Positions 11,837-22,599 are shown, numbered from the stretch's first letter. The stretch: DNA of 64,000 bases from Diabrotica undecimpunctata (GCF_040954645.1 NC_092810.1:12076377-12140376), one strand, 5' to 3'. Numbers and translations are program-made. The notes: generated by a model not told the origin, from the letters alone.

Positions 11837-13503
11837 ATGGAAAAAAAGTTTTACGGGTTAACAAGAAATGATGCTAAAAGTATCGTTTATCAGCTGGCTA
11901 CTGTTAATAAAATACCCAATCCATTTTCAAAAGAAAAGGAAAGTGCCAGAAGAAAATGGTCGAATTTATTCCTGAAACGACACAAGGATAGCATTTCTCT
12001 CAGAAAGCCAACTACACCGTCCATCCATAGAGCCAAAGGCTTTAAGAAGAAAAACGTGACACACTTCTTTGATATTTTGGAGGCAGCATATGAAAATCAT
12101 AATTATTCAGCTGATAGAGTATTCAACGTAGATGAGACTGGATTAGGTAATGTTCAGTCTAAACTCCAATACGTTCTTGCGCTTAGAGGTTCGAAGCAGG
12201 TAGGAGCATTAACTTCTGCAGAAAGAGGTTCTTTAGTCACAGCAGTCTTGTGTATGAGTGCCGGAGGAACTTTTGTTCCATCATATCTGATTTTTCCCAA
12301 AAAAAAACCACAATGTTTTATTGGAAAAGGGTGCTCCTCCTGGTTCAAAAATAGTGTGTTATCCAAGTAGATGGATTCAAACCCATATTTTTACACAGTG
12401 GTTCCTACATTTTATTGAATAAGTCAAACCATCACAAAACGATCCAGTTTTGCTAGTGTTAGACGGACACCATACACATTGTCGAAATTTAGAAATGATA
12501 AATTTGGCAAGGGAGAATTTTGTTGACATAGTGTGCTCCCCCCTCATTCTAACTACCACATTCTGCTTCCGAATCGCTGGATGACATTTTAAAGAGGACA
12601 TTTTAAAGTACCTCGGGAACTATCGCCGGGAGTACGAAGAACGAATCCTGCAATAAAGTTAGTCAGGCGGCGTCCTGGACTGAGATGTCTTTTGAAGATT
12701 CCAGACCTCCCCTCTATAAAGACGAAAAAAAAAACTACCACATGCAGCCCTTAGACAAAACGTTATTGGGACCCTTAAAAATCCATTATAGTGAGATGTT
12801 GAGATTGATTTTAAGGTCAAATCAAAGACCAATTACACATTATGACATTGCTGAACTATTTGGTAATTGCCATGTCTATAACGAAAGCGATTTCCTTGCT
12901 GCAGAACAACAACAACAACAAGAAAATACTGAAAAAAGACAAGACAAGACAATAGTAGTTGAAAATATTGCCGACAAAAGTGTAGATGAAAATGAATTGG
13001 TTGGACCCGAAAATATTACACCGATGCTAACCTTTTAAAAACAGATAGGACCTCGAAGGGGTAGGGCACCTGGAAAAGCAGCGATAATTACTTCGTCGCC
13101 ATACAAATAAGCTTTAGAAACTTCAATAAATATTTCTTCAAAACATGCCAAAACAGTAAAGCGGAAAGTACTAATGGAATCATTAGATAACCGACAACCA
13201 TTCTGTACTTACCAGCATCTACGTAAGACGAAGAAGAAGACAATATTTCAAGATTCCTCTTCAGAATCCGAATCAGTAAGTTTTAAAGGCGATTCTTCCG
13301 ATGATCATGACATGATAGATATTGCAGCAGACAATCTTAAAGAAGAAGATGCTACTTGTTTCTATTGCGATGGAAAATTGTTGGAAGACAGAAAAGAAGA
13401 GAAGTGTATACAGTGCGTTGTCTGCAGAGAATGATGCCATATAGATTGTTCCGGGTGTGAAACTGATATCTTTATTTTTTGTGAGATTTGCAAAGACAAT
13501 TAA
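11837..13503 (+). pseudogene. pogo-like DDE transposase pseudogene with C-terminal PHD-like finger
   Basis: The first block (11837-12370, 177 codons) covers the CENP-B-type DNA-binding region (KWSNLFLKRHKD, LRKPTTPSIHRAKGF) and the first catalytic aspartate in VFNVDETG (Asp codon at 12131). After a frame break the second aspartate is in LLVLDGHHTH (12462). A 171-bp insertion (12562-12732) then interrupts the frame before HMQPLDK, where the third acidic residue lies. The C-terminal block (13174-13434 and on) has a C-X2-C pair (CFYC), then CVVC, an in-frame TGA where tryptophan is expected, and CHIDCSGC...CEIC, a PHD-like zinc finger. The N-terminal psq-type HTH is missing. A TTTAG just upstream of the first frame could be a splice acceptor. 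The copy is non-functional. Confidence 0.8.
12562..12732 (+). mobile_element. Short poly(A) retro-insertion with 11-bp target duplication
   Basis: AACTACCACAT occurs at 12551-12561 and 12733-12743. Between the two copies is 171 bp ending in an A run (about 12725-12732). Without this segment and one repeat copy the transposase frame would read straight through into QPLDK. Poly(A) plus a variable-length direct repeat is the signature of LINE-machinery retrotransposition. The insert may be the truncated 3' end of a LINE or a SINE. It reads EMSFEDSRPPLYKDE just before the tail. Confidence 0.75.
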
Positions 13504-13874
13504 CATGTTTTGTCAAGGGATAGAAAGTATCTAAATCCTAATAAGTTAAAATTTAAAAATATATAATTTCGTAAAATAGATAGTGTTTTATTTTATATCT
13601 TATTTTTTTATTTAAATGCATATTACTGTGTTCCATATTAGGATCACAGCATATTTCATATTAAGTACATATTTCATATTAGGTGCAAAATTTACTTTTT
13701 TCATATGTCACTTTTTGACTATCCCGGTATGCAGATTTTCCTATTTTTAATATTAAAATCTGATATATAAAACATTAATGTGTATTTATGAATAAAGAAT
13801 CACACATTATTTTAAAAAACAAAAAACGTACAAACCAAATACAAAACGGTATTTCATATATGGCGCACTTCCTC

Positions 13875-14459
13875 TATTATTTAAGTTTTGTTAATTATTC
13901 ATCTTTTTACTCAAACACGTAGATTTGTTCCTGAATATGTGTTGCCTTTTGTTGTCGCTTAACAATCTATTTAAAAAATATTCTCAAAAAACCATACCTA
14001 CAAATTGACTATATTTTCACACCCCATTTTAAAGAATAAAAAATTGAAAATTTAATTTTTTCAAAACGTACGTTAAACCATTATTTAAAAACCTTTTATT
14101 TTAAAAAGAATGATAAAAGTCCCGACTATAAAATAAACCCTCGGATGAGTCTTCCAAGACGATGGTAATCGAATCTATTTTAAATAAATATTTAATCCTT
14201 TTCTAACAAATCAAATAAACAAATTAAATATCTGGTAAACTAATTAATATTTAAAAAAAGGCAGCATTTATCTACATTATTTAAATAAACTACTGATTTA
14301 GATTTAGCAAGTCTCAAATTATAAAAAATAATTTAAAATATTCGCTCAAAATAGTTAAGTTATCTTTCACAAGACAAATACAATGGTAATGTAATAACAA
14401 TAGTTTTACTTAATTCTTATATTTTTTTCTCAATCTGGCATCCGTGTACTGGTTTGTAT
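13875..14459. other. AT-rich non-coding DNA
   Basis: No recognisable coding motif. Short A/T runs dominate. Confidence 0.5.
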
Positions 14460-15150
14460 TAGAGATCGGACAGATGAAGATTCTTTTTTAAACAATGGCA
14501 GTACTTTAGTTTTTTTGAAGATTTATTGTCAGTCTCATTGCTTCACTTGCATTATTAACTCTTTCTAGTATATTTTGTGAGTCTTTCATTTTTTTTGCTA
14601 TTACAACGGTACCGTCTGCGTACATAATATTGTTAATATATTTTTATACCAATTTCGGCGCCGTCTAATACTTGTTTGAATAGCAGTAGAAGTTAAAGAG
14701 CACTCGAGACATGACACAGCCTTGTCAGAACTCCTTTGTATACGGATACTTTTTTTTAGTACTGTGGTTCGAATATTTGAAGGTTGCTTCTTGGTTTCAA
14801 TAAAGGTTTTACATTATGCGGAGATCTTTTGTGTCTAGCTTCATTTTCTGTAGTTCACACAACAATTTTTCTTTCTGGACTTTATCAAAAGTCTTCTGGG
14901 AGTCGATAAAACAGAGATACACTTTTTTCGGGTGATCGAGGCAATTTTTTCTGGTGATCTATCGGAACCAAATTTTTTGTTTTACCACGAATTGGTATTG
15001 AAGTTTCTGAAACAGCTTCAATATTTTAGGAAGTACAAATACTGGTCTGTATGACGAAATCTCATGTATAACTTTTCCTGTTTTAAGAATCATAATAATT
15101 TTGGTAACTTTCCATGCCCTTGGTACAATTTTAATCTGAAAGTAACATTA
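14460..15150 (-). mobile_element. Highly decayed LINE reverse transcriptase
   Basis: On the - strand, 15110-15010 reads WKVTKIIMILKTGKV then SYRPVFVLPK, an RT finger motif. 14905-14830 gives VYLCFIDSQKTFDKVQ. 14690-14600 gives a QGCVM-like box, LFKQVLDGAEIGI and a broken YADD zone, and 14560-14500 reads as the following helix. Stops and shifts are numerous and some segments are missing. The wording resembles the AAG-tailed LINE family that is abundant at 51.5-63.8 kb. Confidence 0.6.
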
Positions 15151-15744
15151 GGCTGGTTAGTTTTGCGACACCTGCATGTTGCTCAACCTTAATTAAATCA
15201 TAATTTTAAGATTTTTCATTATTTCTACCATAACTTCTTTATAGGAATAAGTTTAGATGAGTAGGTTTTTACCATCTTTCTTCATGGTATTAATAAAAAC
15301 AAATCTAAATAAGAACCATTAACCAAAAACATTAAAAAAATATGAATTTTTTTATCCAAAGTTTTATTTTACTTCAGAAAGACTACAGTCAATAAAATTA
15401 GGAGTGTTCTTTTATGGCATTTACCAAATTTTCCATTTATACGATTTTCAGCAACGCTAAAAAATATTCAAAACATAATGAGCCAACAAAAACATGACAA
15501 ACAAAGACAGCCAGAGTCGTTAGGCCAATTAAAAAAACCAAGTCGACTGTAAAATATTTGCTTTGAATTTTGTGAAAAATCGGATATATACTATTTATTC
15601 GAATATTAATGGAAGTTGTTTCTATTGGTTGCTTTGTATTTGTTTCGTATATCGTTCAATACAACTTTATTTTGACGGAATGAAGGACGATACCAAAATA
15701 TAGAAGTATATAGTCGTTTTAAAGGTAAAACTCACTCAAACAAC
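15151..15744. other. Non-coding DNA
   Basis: No motif recognised. Ends against the poly(A) tail (T run on +) of the - strand LINE that hosts the gypsy element. Confidence 0.5.
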
Positions 15745-15783
15745 TTTTTTTTTTATTTTATTTTTTTTATTTAGCTTTACGTG
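15745..15783 (-). mobile_element. Poly(A) tail and last bases of the LINE that continues at 22600
   Basis: On the - strand this reads CACGTAAAGCTAAATA followed by an A-rich tail. The related + strand LINE at 28.70 kb ends GCACGTTAAATTAAATA plus A run, so this is the same type of 3' end. It was separated from its body (22600-23765) by the gypsy insertion. Confidence 0.75.
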
Positions 15784-16070
15784 AGTTACAGTACAATGAC
15801 CGCTACCATCCAGTAAGTTCCACCACGTGGATTCCAACACGGGGCTACCGCTTGAACATTCTGGACTAAATTGCGACGTATTGAACAGCAAGATCAGCAA
15901 TTAATAAATTATAAAAACCATGTTAAAATCAATATTTTTCAGTCTGATTTAAAATATAGTCTGATTTAAATTATTATTGTTGCTACTAAAATCTTTGTAA
16001 GTCGAAATAAAAGTTTTAATTGTGAAGTTCAGTTTTTAAAAAAGTGTTTTTCCCAAGAACATTCATAATT
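15784..16070 (+). repeat. 5' LTR of gypsy element
   Basis: A 287-bp direct repeat of 22307-22595. It begins AGTTACAGTACAATGACCG and ends AACATTCATAATT. It should hold the element promoter and polyadenylation signal: an AATAAA-like AAATAAAAG motif lies near 16005. It differs from the 3' copy by lacking an AC dinucleotide in the AAAAACACCATG/AAAAACCATG segment. Confidence 0.95.
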
Positions 16071-16084
16071 TGGCGCAGAGTCAG
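16071..16084 (+). promoter_or_regulatory. Candidate tRNA primer-binding site
   Basis: TGGCGCAGAGTCAG begins immediately after the 5' LTR. TGG complementary to the tRNA CCA end at this position is standard. The following GCGCAG resembles the serine-tRNA-type sites described for 17.6-like elements. The tRNA identity is inferred, not tested. Confidence 0.65.
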
Positions 16085-16625
16085 TACGGAAGTGGAAGAG
16101 TCTTTATAGATCCTCGTCACTTTCAAGTGTTTGTCCACTGTTCCAAGAACCAGCCCCAGGGAAACCGTCTGCAGAGTTCACCCGAGGGAATTAGAGAATT
16201 AGAAGTTAGAAGAAGCCTTCAGGAGCAAAGGAATGCACATCGGCATCGTCTTTATCCTGTAAGCGATTTTATTATTACTTAGAATTAAGAAGATTAGATT
16301 TTGAAAGAATTTTTAATAAATCAGACTCCTCTGAGTCCTTAGATTGAATCAGAGCTAAATTAGAAGATAAATAAAACAAAGATTTGAATAGATTAACACA
16401 AAGATTAAAGTAATTTAAAAATATCTCCTCTAAGTCCTTAGATTGACTTTAGAGTCAGATTTAGACAAAATTGAATAGCTTAATAAATACTATATATTAA
16501 TAAACATAGAGATTAATAGATAGAAAAAAAAGTAGATTAAGATTTATATATTTATATATTGATTATTGAAAATTACTATACCAATTTGACTATTGACTAT
16601 ATATTATATTGAAAATTTTTAAAAT
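16085..16625 (+). other. gypsy 5' leader
   Basis: Untranslated region between the primer-binding site and gag. It contains two near-repeats of CTCTGAGTCCTTAGATTGA / CTCTAAGTCCTTAGATTGA (about 16327 and 16427) and becomes AT-rich toward the gag start. Packaging signals would lie here but cannot be identified by eye. Confidence 0.6.
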
Positions 16626-17762
16626 ATGGCAATTCCACAATTTGACGTTAAAAATTTATGCATTCTTCCAAATTTTGACGGAAATCCAAATGAATTACAT
16701 GAATTTATTAAAGTTTCTACAATACTTCTAAACCATTATTATGACAGACTTAATGCAGCTAATATACAAAACAAATTTTTGCTTCATGGTATTATCAGTA
16801 AATTAACAGGTAGAGCCAAGGAAGTTATATCTGTATATGGATGCGAAAGTTGGGACGAAATAAAAAACGCATTAATTCAAAATTTTGGAGACCAGAGAGA
16901 CGAAAATTCGCTTACAAGGGATCTAGTCAATTTAAGACAAGGCTCAACAGAATCTATTATGCATTTTTACGAAAAAATCATGGGACTTTTAAGCTGTATT
17001 AATAATTACCTAGAATTACATACCATAAATGCCGATATTAAAAGGAGCAAACAAGAATTTTTCCGTCAACAAGCTCTTACAACATTCTTAGCAGGCCTAC
17101 GAGAACCAATGGGCTCTGTTATCAGAGCAATGAGACCAGGAAGTTTAGCCACGGCAATACAGTACGTACAGGAAGAAAAAAATGTTCGATATCTTCAAAA
17201 AAATCAAATAAGTCAACCTTCAACATCAGGAAGAAGTGAAAATTATCAAGAACGCCGACCTCAGAGACAGCAGATGCCTGTACAGATCCAAAAACCCTTG
17301 TACCAACAGACAAATTTTGCACCTCCACGATGGCAGCAACCAATGAGACAATTCTATCCGCAGAATCAATTTCAGCAACCACATCGGCAACAAAACTTCG
17401 ATCAATTTAGACAAAATTCAAACCCTCCAGCATTCAGGACCCAGAACCAGTCAAATGTATGGGCACCCAAACCTGGACAGTCAAAACAGTCTAAACCAAC
17501 ACCTATGAGTGGAATATCAGAAACCACAACCAGAGGCCGTCCAAATTTTACACCAAATTACCGAGCACAGCCAAAATTCACCGTAGAAGAACTTTACAAT
17601 ATACAATGCCACGGAGATGAGCAAGAAGAGAATGCCAAGTACAATGATTACTACGAACCTGAATACGACAATTTTCTACAAGATACATACGAAAATCAAC
17701 CAACCGAATACGAAGAAAACGTAAATTTTCGAGAGGACCCACCAGAAGCAATCGGAACGTAA
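16626..17762 (+). CDS. gypsy Gag polyprotein (378 aa)
   Basis: Gag assembles the particle and binds the element RNA. The ATG at 16626 is the first in the transcript leader with a long frame. The N-terminal two thirds (residues about 1-190) have the helical LTR-retrotransposon capsid pattern with the conserved stretch LRQGSTESIMHFYEKI. Residues about 190-320 are rich in Gln, Pro, Arg and Asn and probably bind RNA. No CCHC zinc knuckle is present, which fits the gypsy/17.6 group. The C-terminus is acidic. The frame is intact. It overlaps pol, which is read in the -1 frame, and a fitting slippery heptamer lies at 17723-17729, 11 codons before the gag stop. Confidence 0.9.
   Translation: MAIPQFDVKNLCILPNFDGNPNELHEFIKVSTILLNHYYDRLNAANIQNKFLLHGIISKLTGRAKEVISVYGCESWDEIKNALIQNFGDQRDENSLTRDLVNLRQGSTESIMHFYEKIMGLLSCINNYLELHTINADIKRSKQEFFRQQALTTFLAGLREPMGSVIRAMRPGSLATAIQYVQEEKNVRYLQKNQISQPSTSGRSENYQERRPQRQQMPVQIQKPLYQQTNFAPPRWQQPMRQFYPQNQFQQPHRQQNFDQFRQNSNPPAFRTQNQSNVWAPKPGQSKQSKPTPMSGISETTTRGRPNFTPNYRAQPKFTVEELYNIQCHGDEQEENAKYNDYYEPEYDNFLQDTYENQPTEYEENVNFREDPPEAIGT
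17723..17729 (+). promoter_or_regulatory. Candidate -1 ribosomal frameshift site A AAT TTT
   Basis: In the gag frame (codons start at 17724) the heptamer AAATTTT has the X-XXY-YYZ form used for -1 slippage. The pol frame is open across this point in exactly the -1 register, whereas gag stops at 17760-17762. No downstream pseudoknot was folded. Confidence 0.6.
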
Positions 17763-20700
17763 TTGAACTTCATTCATTTCCCGACAAGAAGGAGCTACCC
17801 TACATCGAAATCTCTAAGCCTTCTTTACGACTTTTAATCGATACAGGATCCACAAAGTCATTTCTTAACCCAGAAATAGCTTCTTCATATTTTCCAAGTT
17901 GCATAAAACATGAACCCTTTGTCGTCACATCAATTTTTCAAAACTATTCCCAAAAATATTGTGCCGAAATTCCATCATTTTCAGAATTTAATTCTGACAG
18001 CAAAATAAAATTTTACCTCTTTAAGTTTCACAAAACTTTCGATGGTCTTATTGGCCTCGACAATCTAAAACTCTTCGAAGCCCAATTAAACTTCCCTAAA
18101 TCGCTTCTAGTTACAAAAGATTCTACAATCCCCATTAAATATTACGAAACAAATAAAACACAATTTTATTCCATTCATTTGGAAGCAAATTCTATCAGCC
18201 AAGTGAAAATTCCTGTCAAAGAAGAAAAAGGAACCATCATTATTCCTACCCAAAAAGTACAAGGCGTCGTAGTACGAGAAGCCCTTACTAACGCCGAGAA
18301 CCACCTCGCCTGGACCGAAATTGCCAACTTCACGTCAGAACCCATTCATCTTTCTCTTATGGAACCACTCGAAAGCAATAAAATAGACATTCAAGATTTC
18401 CATATATATTCCATGGAAACAACCTCCGGACCAGACTACAGACAAGATATCGACGACTTAATTAAAACCGAACATCTTAACGAAGAAGAAGAGGAACAAG
18501 TTCGCCACCTATGTCGAAAATTCTCCGATATATTTCACCAACCAGACACTCCTCTCAGCTTTACTAACGAAGTTAAACACCACATCAGAACCAAGGATGA
18601 AGAGCCTGTATATACGAAATCATACCGGTATCTGTATGTGCACAAGGAATAAGTAAAGAAACAAATCTCTTCAATGTTAGAGCAAGGGATCATTCGACCA
18701 AGTCAATCGCCATGGTCCTCGTCTATTTGGGTCGTGGCCAAGAAACCAGATTCATCCGGTAAAATAAAGTGGAGAATAGTGGTAGATTATAGAAAGGTCA
18801 ACGAGAAGACAATTGACGACCGATACAGAATTCCTCACATTAGCGATATTTTGGACAAATTGGGAAGATGTCAATATTTTACGACCCTCGACTTAGCAAG
18901 CGGATTTCACCAAATCGAGATGGCTGAAGAAGACATTCCCAAAACAGCATTTAATGTGGAAAATGGACACTATGAATATTTAAGAATGCCATTTGGACTT
19001 AAGAACGCTCCGTCCACGTTCCAACGTATGATGGACAACGTATTGAAGGGACTTCAAGGAGAAATATGCCTCGTCTATATGGACGACGTAATAGTATATT
19101 CAACATCACTACAGGAACACATAGTAAATCTCACAAAAGTATTTCAACGACTAAGAGAAGCCCGACTAAAAATCCAAGTCGACAAATGCGAATTCTTAAA
19201 AAAACAAGTTAATTTTCTAGGACACGTAGTCACACAAAAAGGTATAAAACCGAATCCAGCGAAAATTGAAGCAATAGAAAAATATCCAATACCGAAAACA
19301 GCGAAAGAAATAAGAGGATTTCTTGGACTACTGGGATATTACAGGAAGTTTATTCGAGACTTCGCAAAAATCACAAAACCTCTAACAAGATGCTTAAAAA
19401 AGGATGCAAAGATCGAACATACACCCGAATTCTTAGAATGCTTTGAAACGTGCAGAAAATTATTAATGAATGAGCCATTATTGCAATATCCAGATTTTTC
19501 CAAACCGTTTAACCTCACAACAGATGCCAGTAACTTCGCTATCGGTGCAGTACTTTCCCAAGGACCAGTTGGCAGTGATAAACCAATTGCCTTTGCTTCC
19601 AGGACACTAAATGAAACCGAAACCAAGTACTCCACAATAGAAAAGGAAATGTTAGCAATGGTGTGGGCAACTAAGTATTTTCGACCTTACCTATTTGGAA
19701 GAAAATTTAAAATACTTTCAGACCACCGTCCTTTGCAATATCTATTCTCCCTAAAGGAACCCAACTCCAAACTAGTACGTTGGAGATTAAAATTAGAAGA
19801 ATTTGACTACGAAGTAATTTACAAAAAAGGCAAAGCTAATACAAATGCGGACGCACTGTCTCGAATCGAAATACACACAAAGGAAACTAAGGACATCGAT
19901 TCACAAATTAAGGAAGTCTTTGATGATTTAGTAGACATGGAAGACGATGGATGGTCAACGACTAATAATCCAGATGCAGATCGAATAATCGACGAGATTG
20001 TAGAAGAAAAAGCAACAGAATTAATTCCAGAAAACATCCCAGAAGATACTGTTGAAAACGAAGATCAAAACATCCCAGAAGGCACTGTCGAAAACGAAGA
20101 TCAAAACATGGACGAAGACGGAAATGAAACAATACATACAGCAGTAGAAAACCCAATTCTTGGTATACCTATTTCGGAAAAACCACTTAACTTCTACAAT
20201 AACCAAATTATAGTCAAAATCGTCAACTACAATCCACGACCTCCAGCAATTATACAAACCTTTCCGAATAAAAGACGTTATCATATCCAGCTGTCGAAAG
20301 ATCAGTTAAAAGCTGATACCATAAAAATTTTTAAGGAACATCTCAACCCGAAAAAGAAGTATGCAATTTTATTTGAAGCAGAAGAAGAAATTTTTGCAGA
20401 AATTTGTGAAATTATCAGGAAAACTTTTAAACACAACGCATATGACTTAGTAAAGTGCAATCTTTTATTGGAAGATGTTAACCTAGAAGAACAACAAAAA
20501 GAGATTATAAAAAACTATCATGAAGGAAAAACGAACCATAGAGGAATAACTGAAACAGAAAGTCAAATAAGAAAACGATATTACTGGCCTAATATGAAGA
20601 AGGACATAGAAGATATCATAAACTTTTGCGATATATGTCAAGAAAATAAATACGACAGACTTCCTCCCAAACCAAAATTTATGGTTACACCAACTCCCAC

Positions 20701-21610
20701 TAAACCACTGGAAATAGTTCACATTGATTTATTCCAGGCTGATGGACAGAAGTTTCTAACCATAATAGACGCATTTTCGAAGTATGGGCAAGCCTACCCA
20801 ATAAATAGAGGAAATGCAATCAATGTACTCAACGCCCTATTGATTTTTATAACACATCATGGACTCCCAACAATGATAGTAGCCGATAATGGTACGGAAT
20901 TTAAAAATGGAGTAATACAAGAATTTGTAGACTCTCATAAAATCTCAATCCACTATACAACACCAGAGAATCCGCAATCCAACGGGATGATTGAGAGATT
21001 TCATTCTACGTTAATCGAACATCTTCGAATCCTAAGGAACACCAAAGCAAAGCTCTCGATTAAAGAACAAATGCTATACGCTATAATTGGGTACAATAAT
21101 TCCATACATTCAGCAACGAAGTTAAGACCCATCGACATATTAAACGGACATATCGACGCAAAAGATCCCTTTGACGTTGACATACAGAAAGTAATACTGA
21201 ACAATTATATCCAAAATTATAGAGAGATAACAAAGAAATTATACAAGGAAGTAAACCAGCAAATACAAGAGAATAAAAATAAAGTCATCGAAAATAGAAA
21301 TAAATCGAGACAAGACCCTATTACGTATAAACCAAGCACAAAAATCTATACACGAAAAACAGTTACCAGAAATAAATTACTTCCGCGATATTCCGCAAAA
21401 CATATAAAAAGAAATAACGAAGTGACTGTAAAAACATCAAAAACTACAGTTCACAAGAAAAACATAAAACATCAACCTAAATCAAAAACTAATTCTAAAC
21501 CGTCCGCACAGGATCAGCCTGACGATGAGAGAAGAAGAGAAGATCAAGGACCTGAAAGACAACCCAGGAATAATTCCCCTCAACCTGGGACAAGCAAAGA
21601 TTCATACTAG
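17730..21610 (+). pseudogene. gypsy Pol polyprotein: protease, RT, RNase H, integrase (one in-frame stop)
   Basis: Read in the -1 frame relative to gag. Protease: LLIDTGS with the catalytic aspartate (17840-17851). RT: LDLASGFHQI, then MPFGLKNAPSTFQRMM, then YMDD (19075-19086). RNase H: TTDASNFAIGAVLSQ, then EKEMLAMVWA. A linker contains a duplicated acidic block (PEDTVENEDQN / PEGTVENEDQN). Integrase: an H-H-C-C zinc motif (NHRGI through CDICQ), then the D-D-E residues in HIDLF (about 20720), ADNGTEF (about 20882) and IERFH (about 20992). The C-terminal tail is basic and lacks an obvious chromodomain. The only break seen is TAA at 18650-18652, just before the RT core. The rest is uninterrupted, so the lesion looks recent. 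Pol carries out reverse transcription and integration of the element. Confidence 0.92.
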
Positions 21611-22322
21611 TACACACGACTTCAAATACTTTTTCAAACTACTACCAATAAAAGAAGAATTGGACATAATTGAAACCAGTACGACGCAAAGACCACAGCA
21701 GTTCAAAATGGACTTAGCCATTACCTTTTTCGTGTATTATATTTATCCTTCATTTTCTTGTCCTACATCTTAATTCCTTTACTTATTATCATTTATTTCC
21801 TATACCTACCGCAAATTCTACTACAATCATTCCTCATAAAGTCTCCCCATAAACAAAAAAAAAATCCTTTCAATATTTGGAAGAATCATGTCCCCGAATC
21901 AACCGAAATTACAACTCGATGTTCTACAACGAAAATTTCGGCCCTAAAAGAAACTTATCTCATCAATCTTCCGCCCAGATGCAAATTCAAAACCCCAATC
22001 CAGAGTTACATAAATTCAAGGACAACCATCCCAGAGCAACCGCTAATGCTTCCCAAAATAAGAACCATAGATATTCAAACAGCGATTAAATCCCCTGCAT
22101 GAACTCTCTAAGGAAGATGAACATCTAGAGACAATTAATCCGAAATTATGGAACCATAGCCATAACCATTTTTGGATGACTCCTTTATATATCTTTATTA
22201 CAATAATCTGCCTCTATATATGTTACAGGTATAAAACAAACAACAAAAAACCCAACAACTCAACAGTTCTGTTCGTCCCTCACAAAACTTCTTCAGGGGA
22301 TGGAGTAGTTACAGTACAATGA
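21611..22322 (+). pseudogene. Shortened env-like region of the gypsy element
   Basis: Downstream of pol, where insect gypsy-group elements carry env, there are about 700 bp with overlapping frames (21525-21773 and 21758-22102) and hydrophobic stretches near 21715-21800. A C-terminal-looking frame at 22170-22322 reads FWMTPLYIFITIICLYICYR, a single membrane span followed by a short basic tail, and its stop lies in the 3' LTR, as is usual for env. Full env proteins of the group are roughly twice as long and in one frame, so most of the ectodomain is missing or shifted. No envelope function is expected. Confidence 0.55.
22295..22306 (+). promoter_or_regulatory. Polypurine tract of gypsy element
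   Basis: AGGGGATGGAGT lies directly against the start of the 3' LTR, the normal place for priming plus-strand DNA. Confidence 0.7.
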
Positions 22323-22595
22323 CCGCTACCATCCAGTAAGTTCCACCACGTGGATTCCAACACGGGGCTACCGCTTGAACATTCTGGACTAAATTGCGAC
22401 GTATTGAACAGCAAGATCAGCAATTAATAAATTATAAAAACACCATGTTAAAATCAATATTTTTCAGTCTGATTTAAAATATAGTCTGATTTAAATTATT
22501 ATTGTTGCTACTAAAATCTTTGTAAGTCGAAATAAAAGTTTTAATTGTGAAGTTCAGTTTTTAAAAAAGTGTTTTTCCCAAGAACATTCATAATT
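22307..22595 (+). repeat. 3' LTR of gypsy element
   Basis: 289 bp, matching 15784-16070 except for a 2-bp indel. The downstream CGTG (22596-22599) matches the bases preceding the 5' LTR. Confidence 0.95.
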
Positions 22596-22599
22596 CGTG

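Larger units (their letters stand above)
11534..13874 (+). mobile_element. pogo/Tigger-type DNA transposon with TIRs and TA target duplication
   Basis: Ends: GAGGAAGTG at 11534-11542 and its reverse complement CACTTCCTC at 13866-13874, extending imperfectly for about 25 bp inward. TA lies immediately outside both ends (11532-11533 and 13875-13876), the expected target duplication for IS630-Tc1-mariner/pogo elements. The 2341-bp unit encodes a degenerate transposase (described separately), contains a 171-bp poly(A) insertion, and has no room for the N-terminal helix-turn-helix that such transposases carry. It sits directly at the truncated end of a - strand LINE. Confidence 0.8.
15784..22595 (+). 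mobile_element. Complete Ty3/gypsy LTR retrotransposon, very recent insertion
   Basis: A 6812-bp element flanked by the 4-bp target duplication CGTG (15780-15783 and 22596-22599). The LTRs are 287 and 289 bp; I noticed only one 2-bp indel between them, so insertion is recent. Both begin AGTTA and end CATAATT. The order is primer-binding site, gag, pol in the -1 frame (protease, RT, RNase H, integrase), a short env-like region, polypurine tract and 3' LTR, as in the gypsy/17.6 group of insect elements. One in-frame stop in pol and a shortened env are the visible lesions. It lies inside the 3' UTR of a - strand LINE. Confidence 0.95.

Noticed and set aside
16070..16282. 70-codon open frame at the start of the gypsy leader
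   Set aside because: It overlaps the primer-binding site, has no family resemblance and is explained as untranslated leader.
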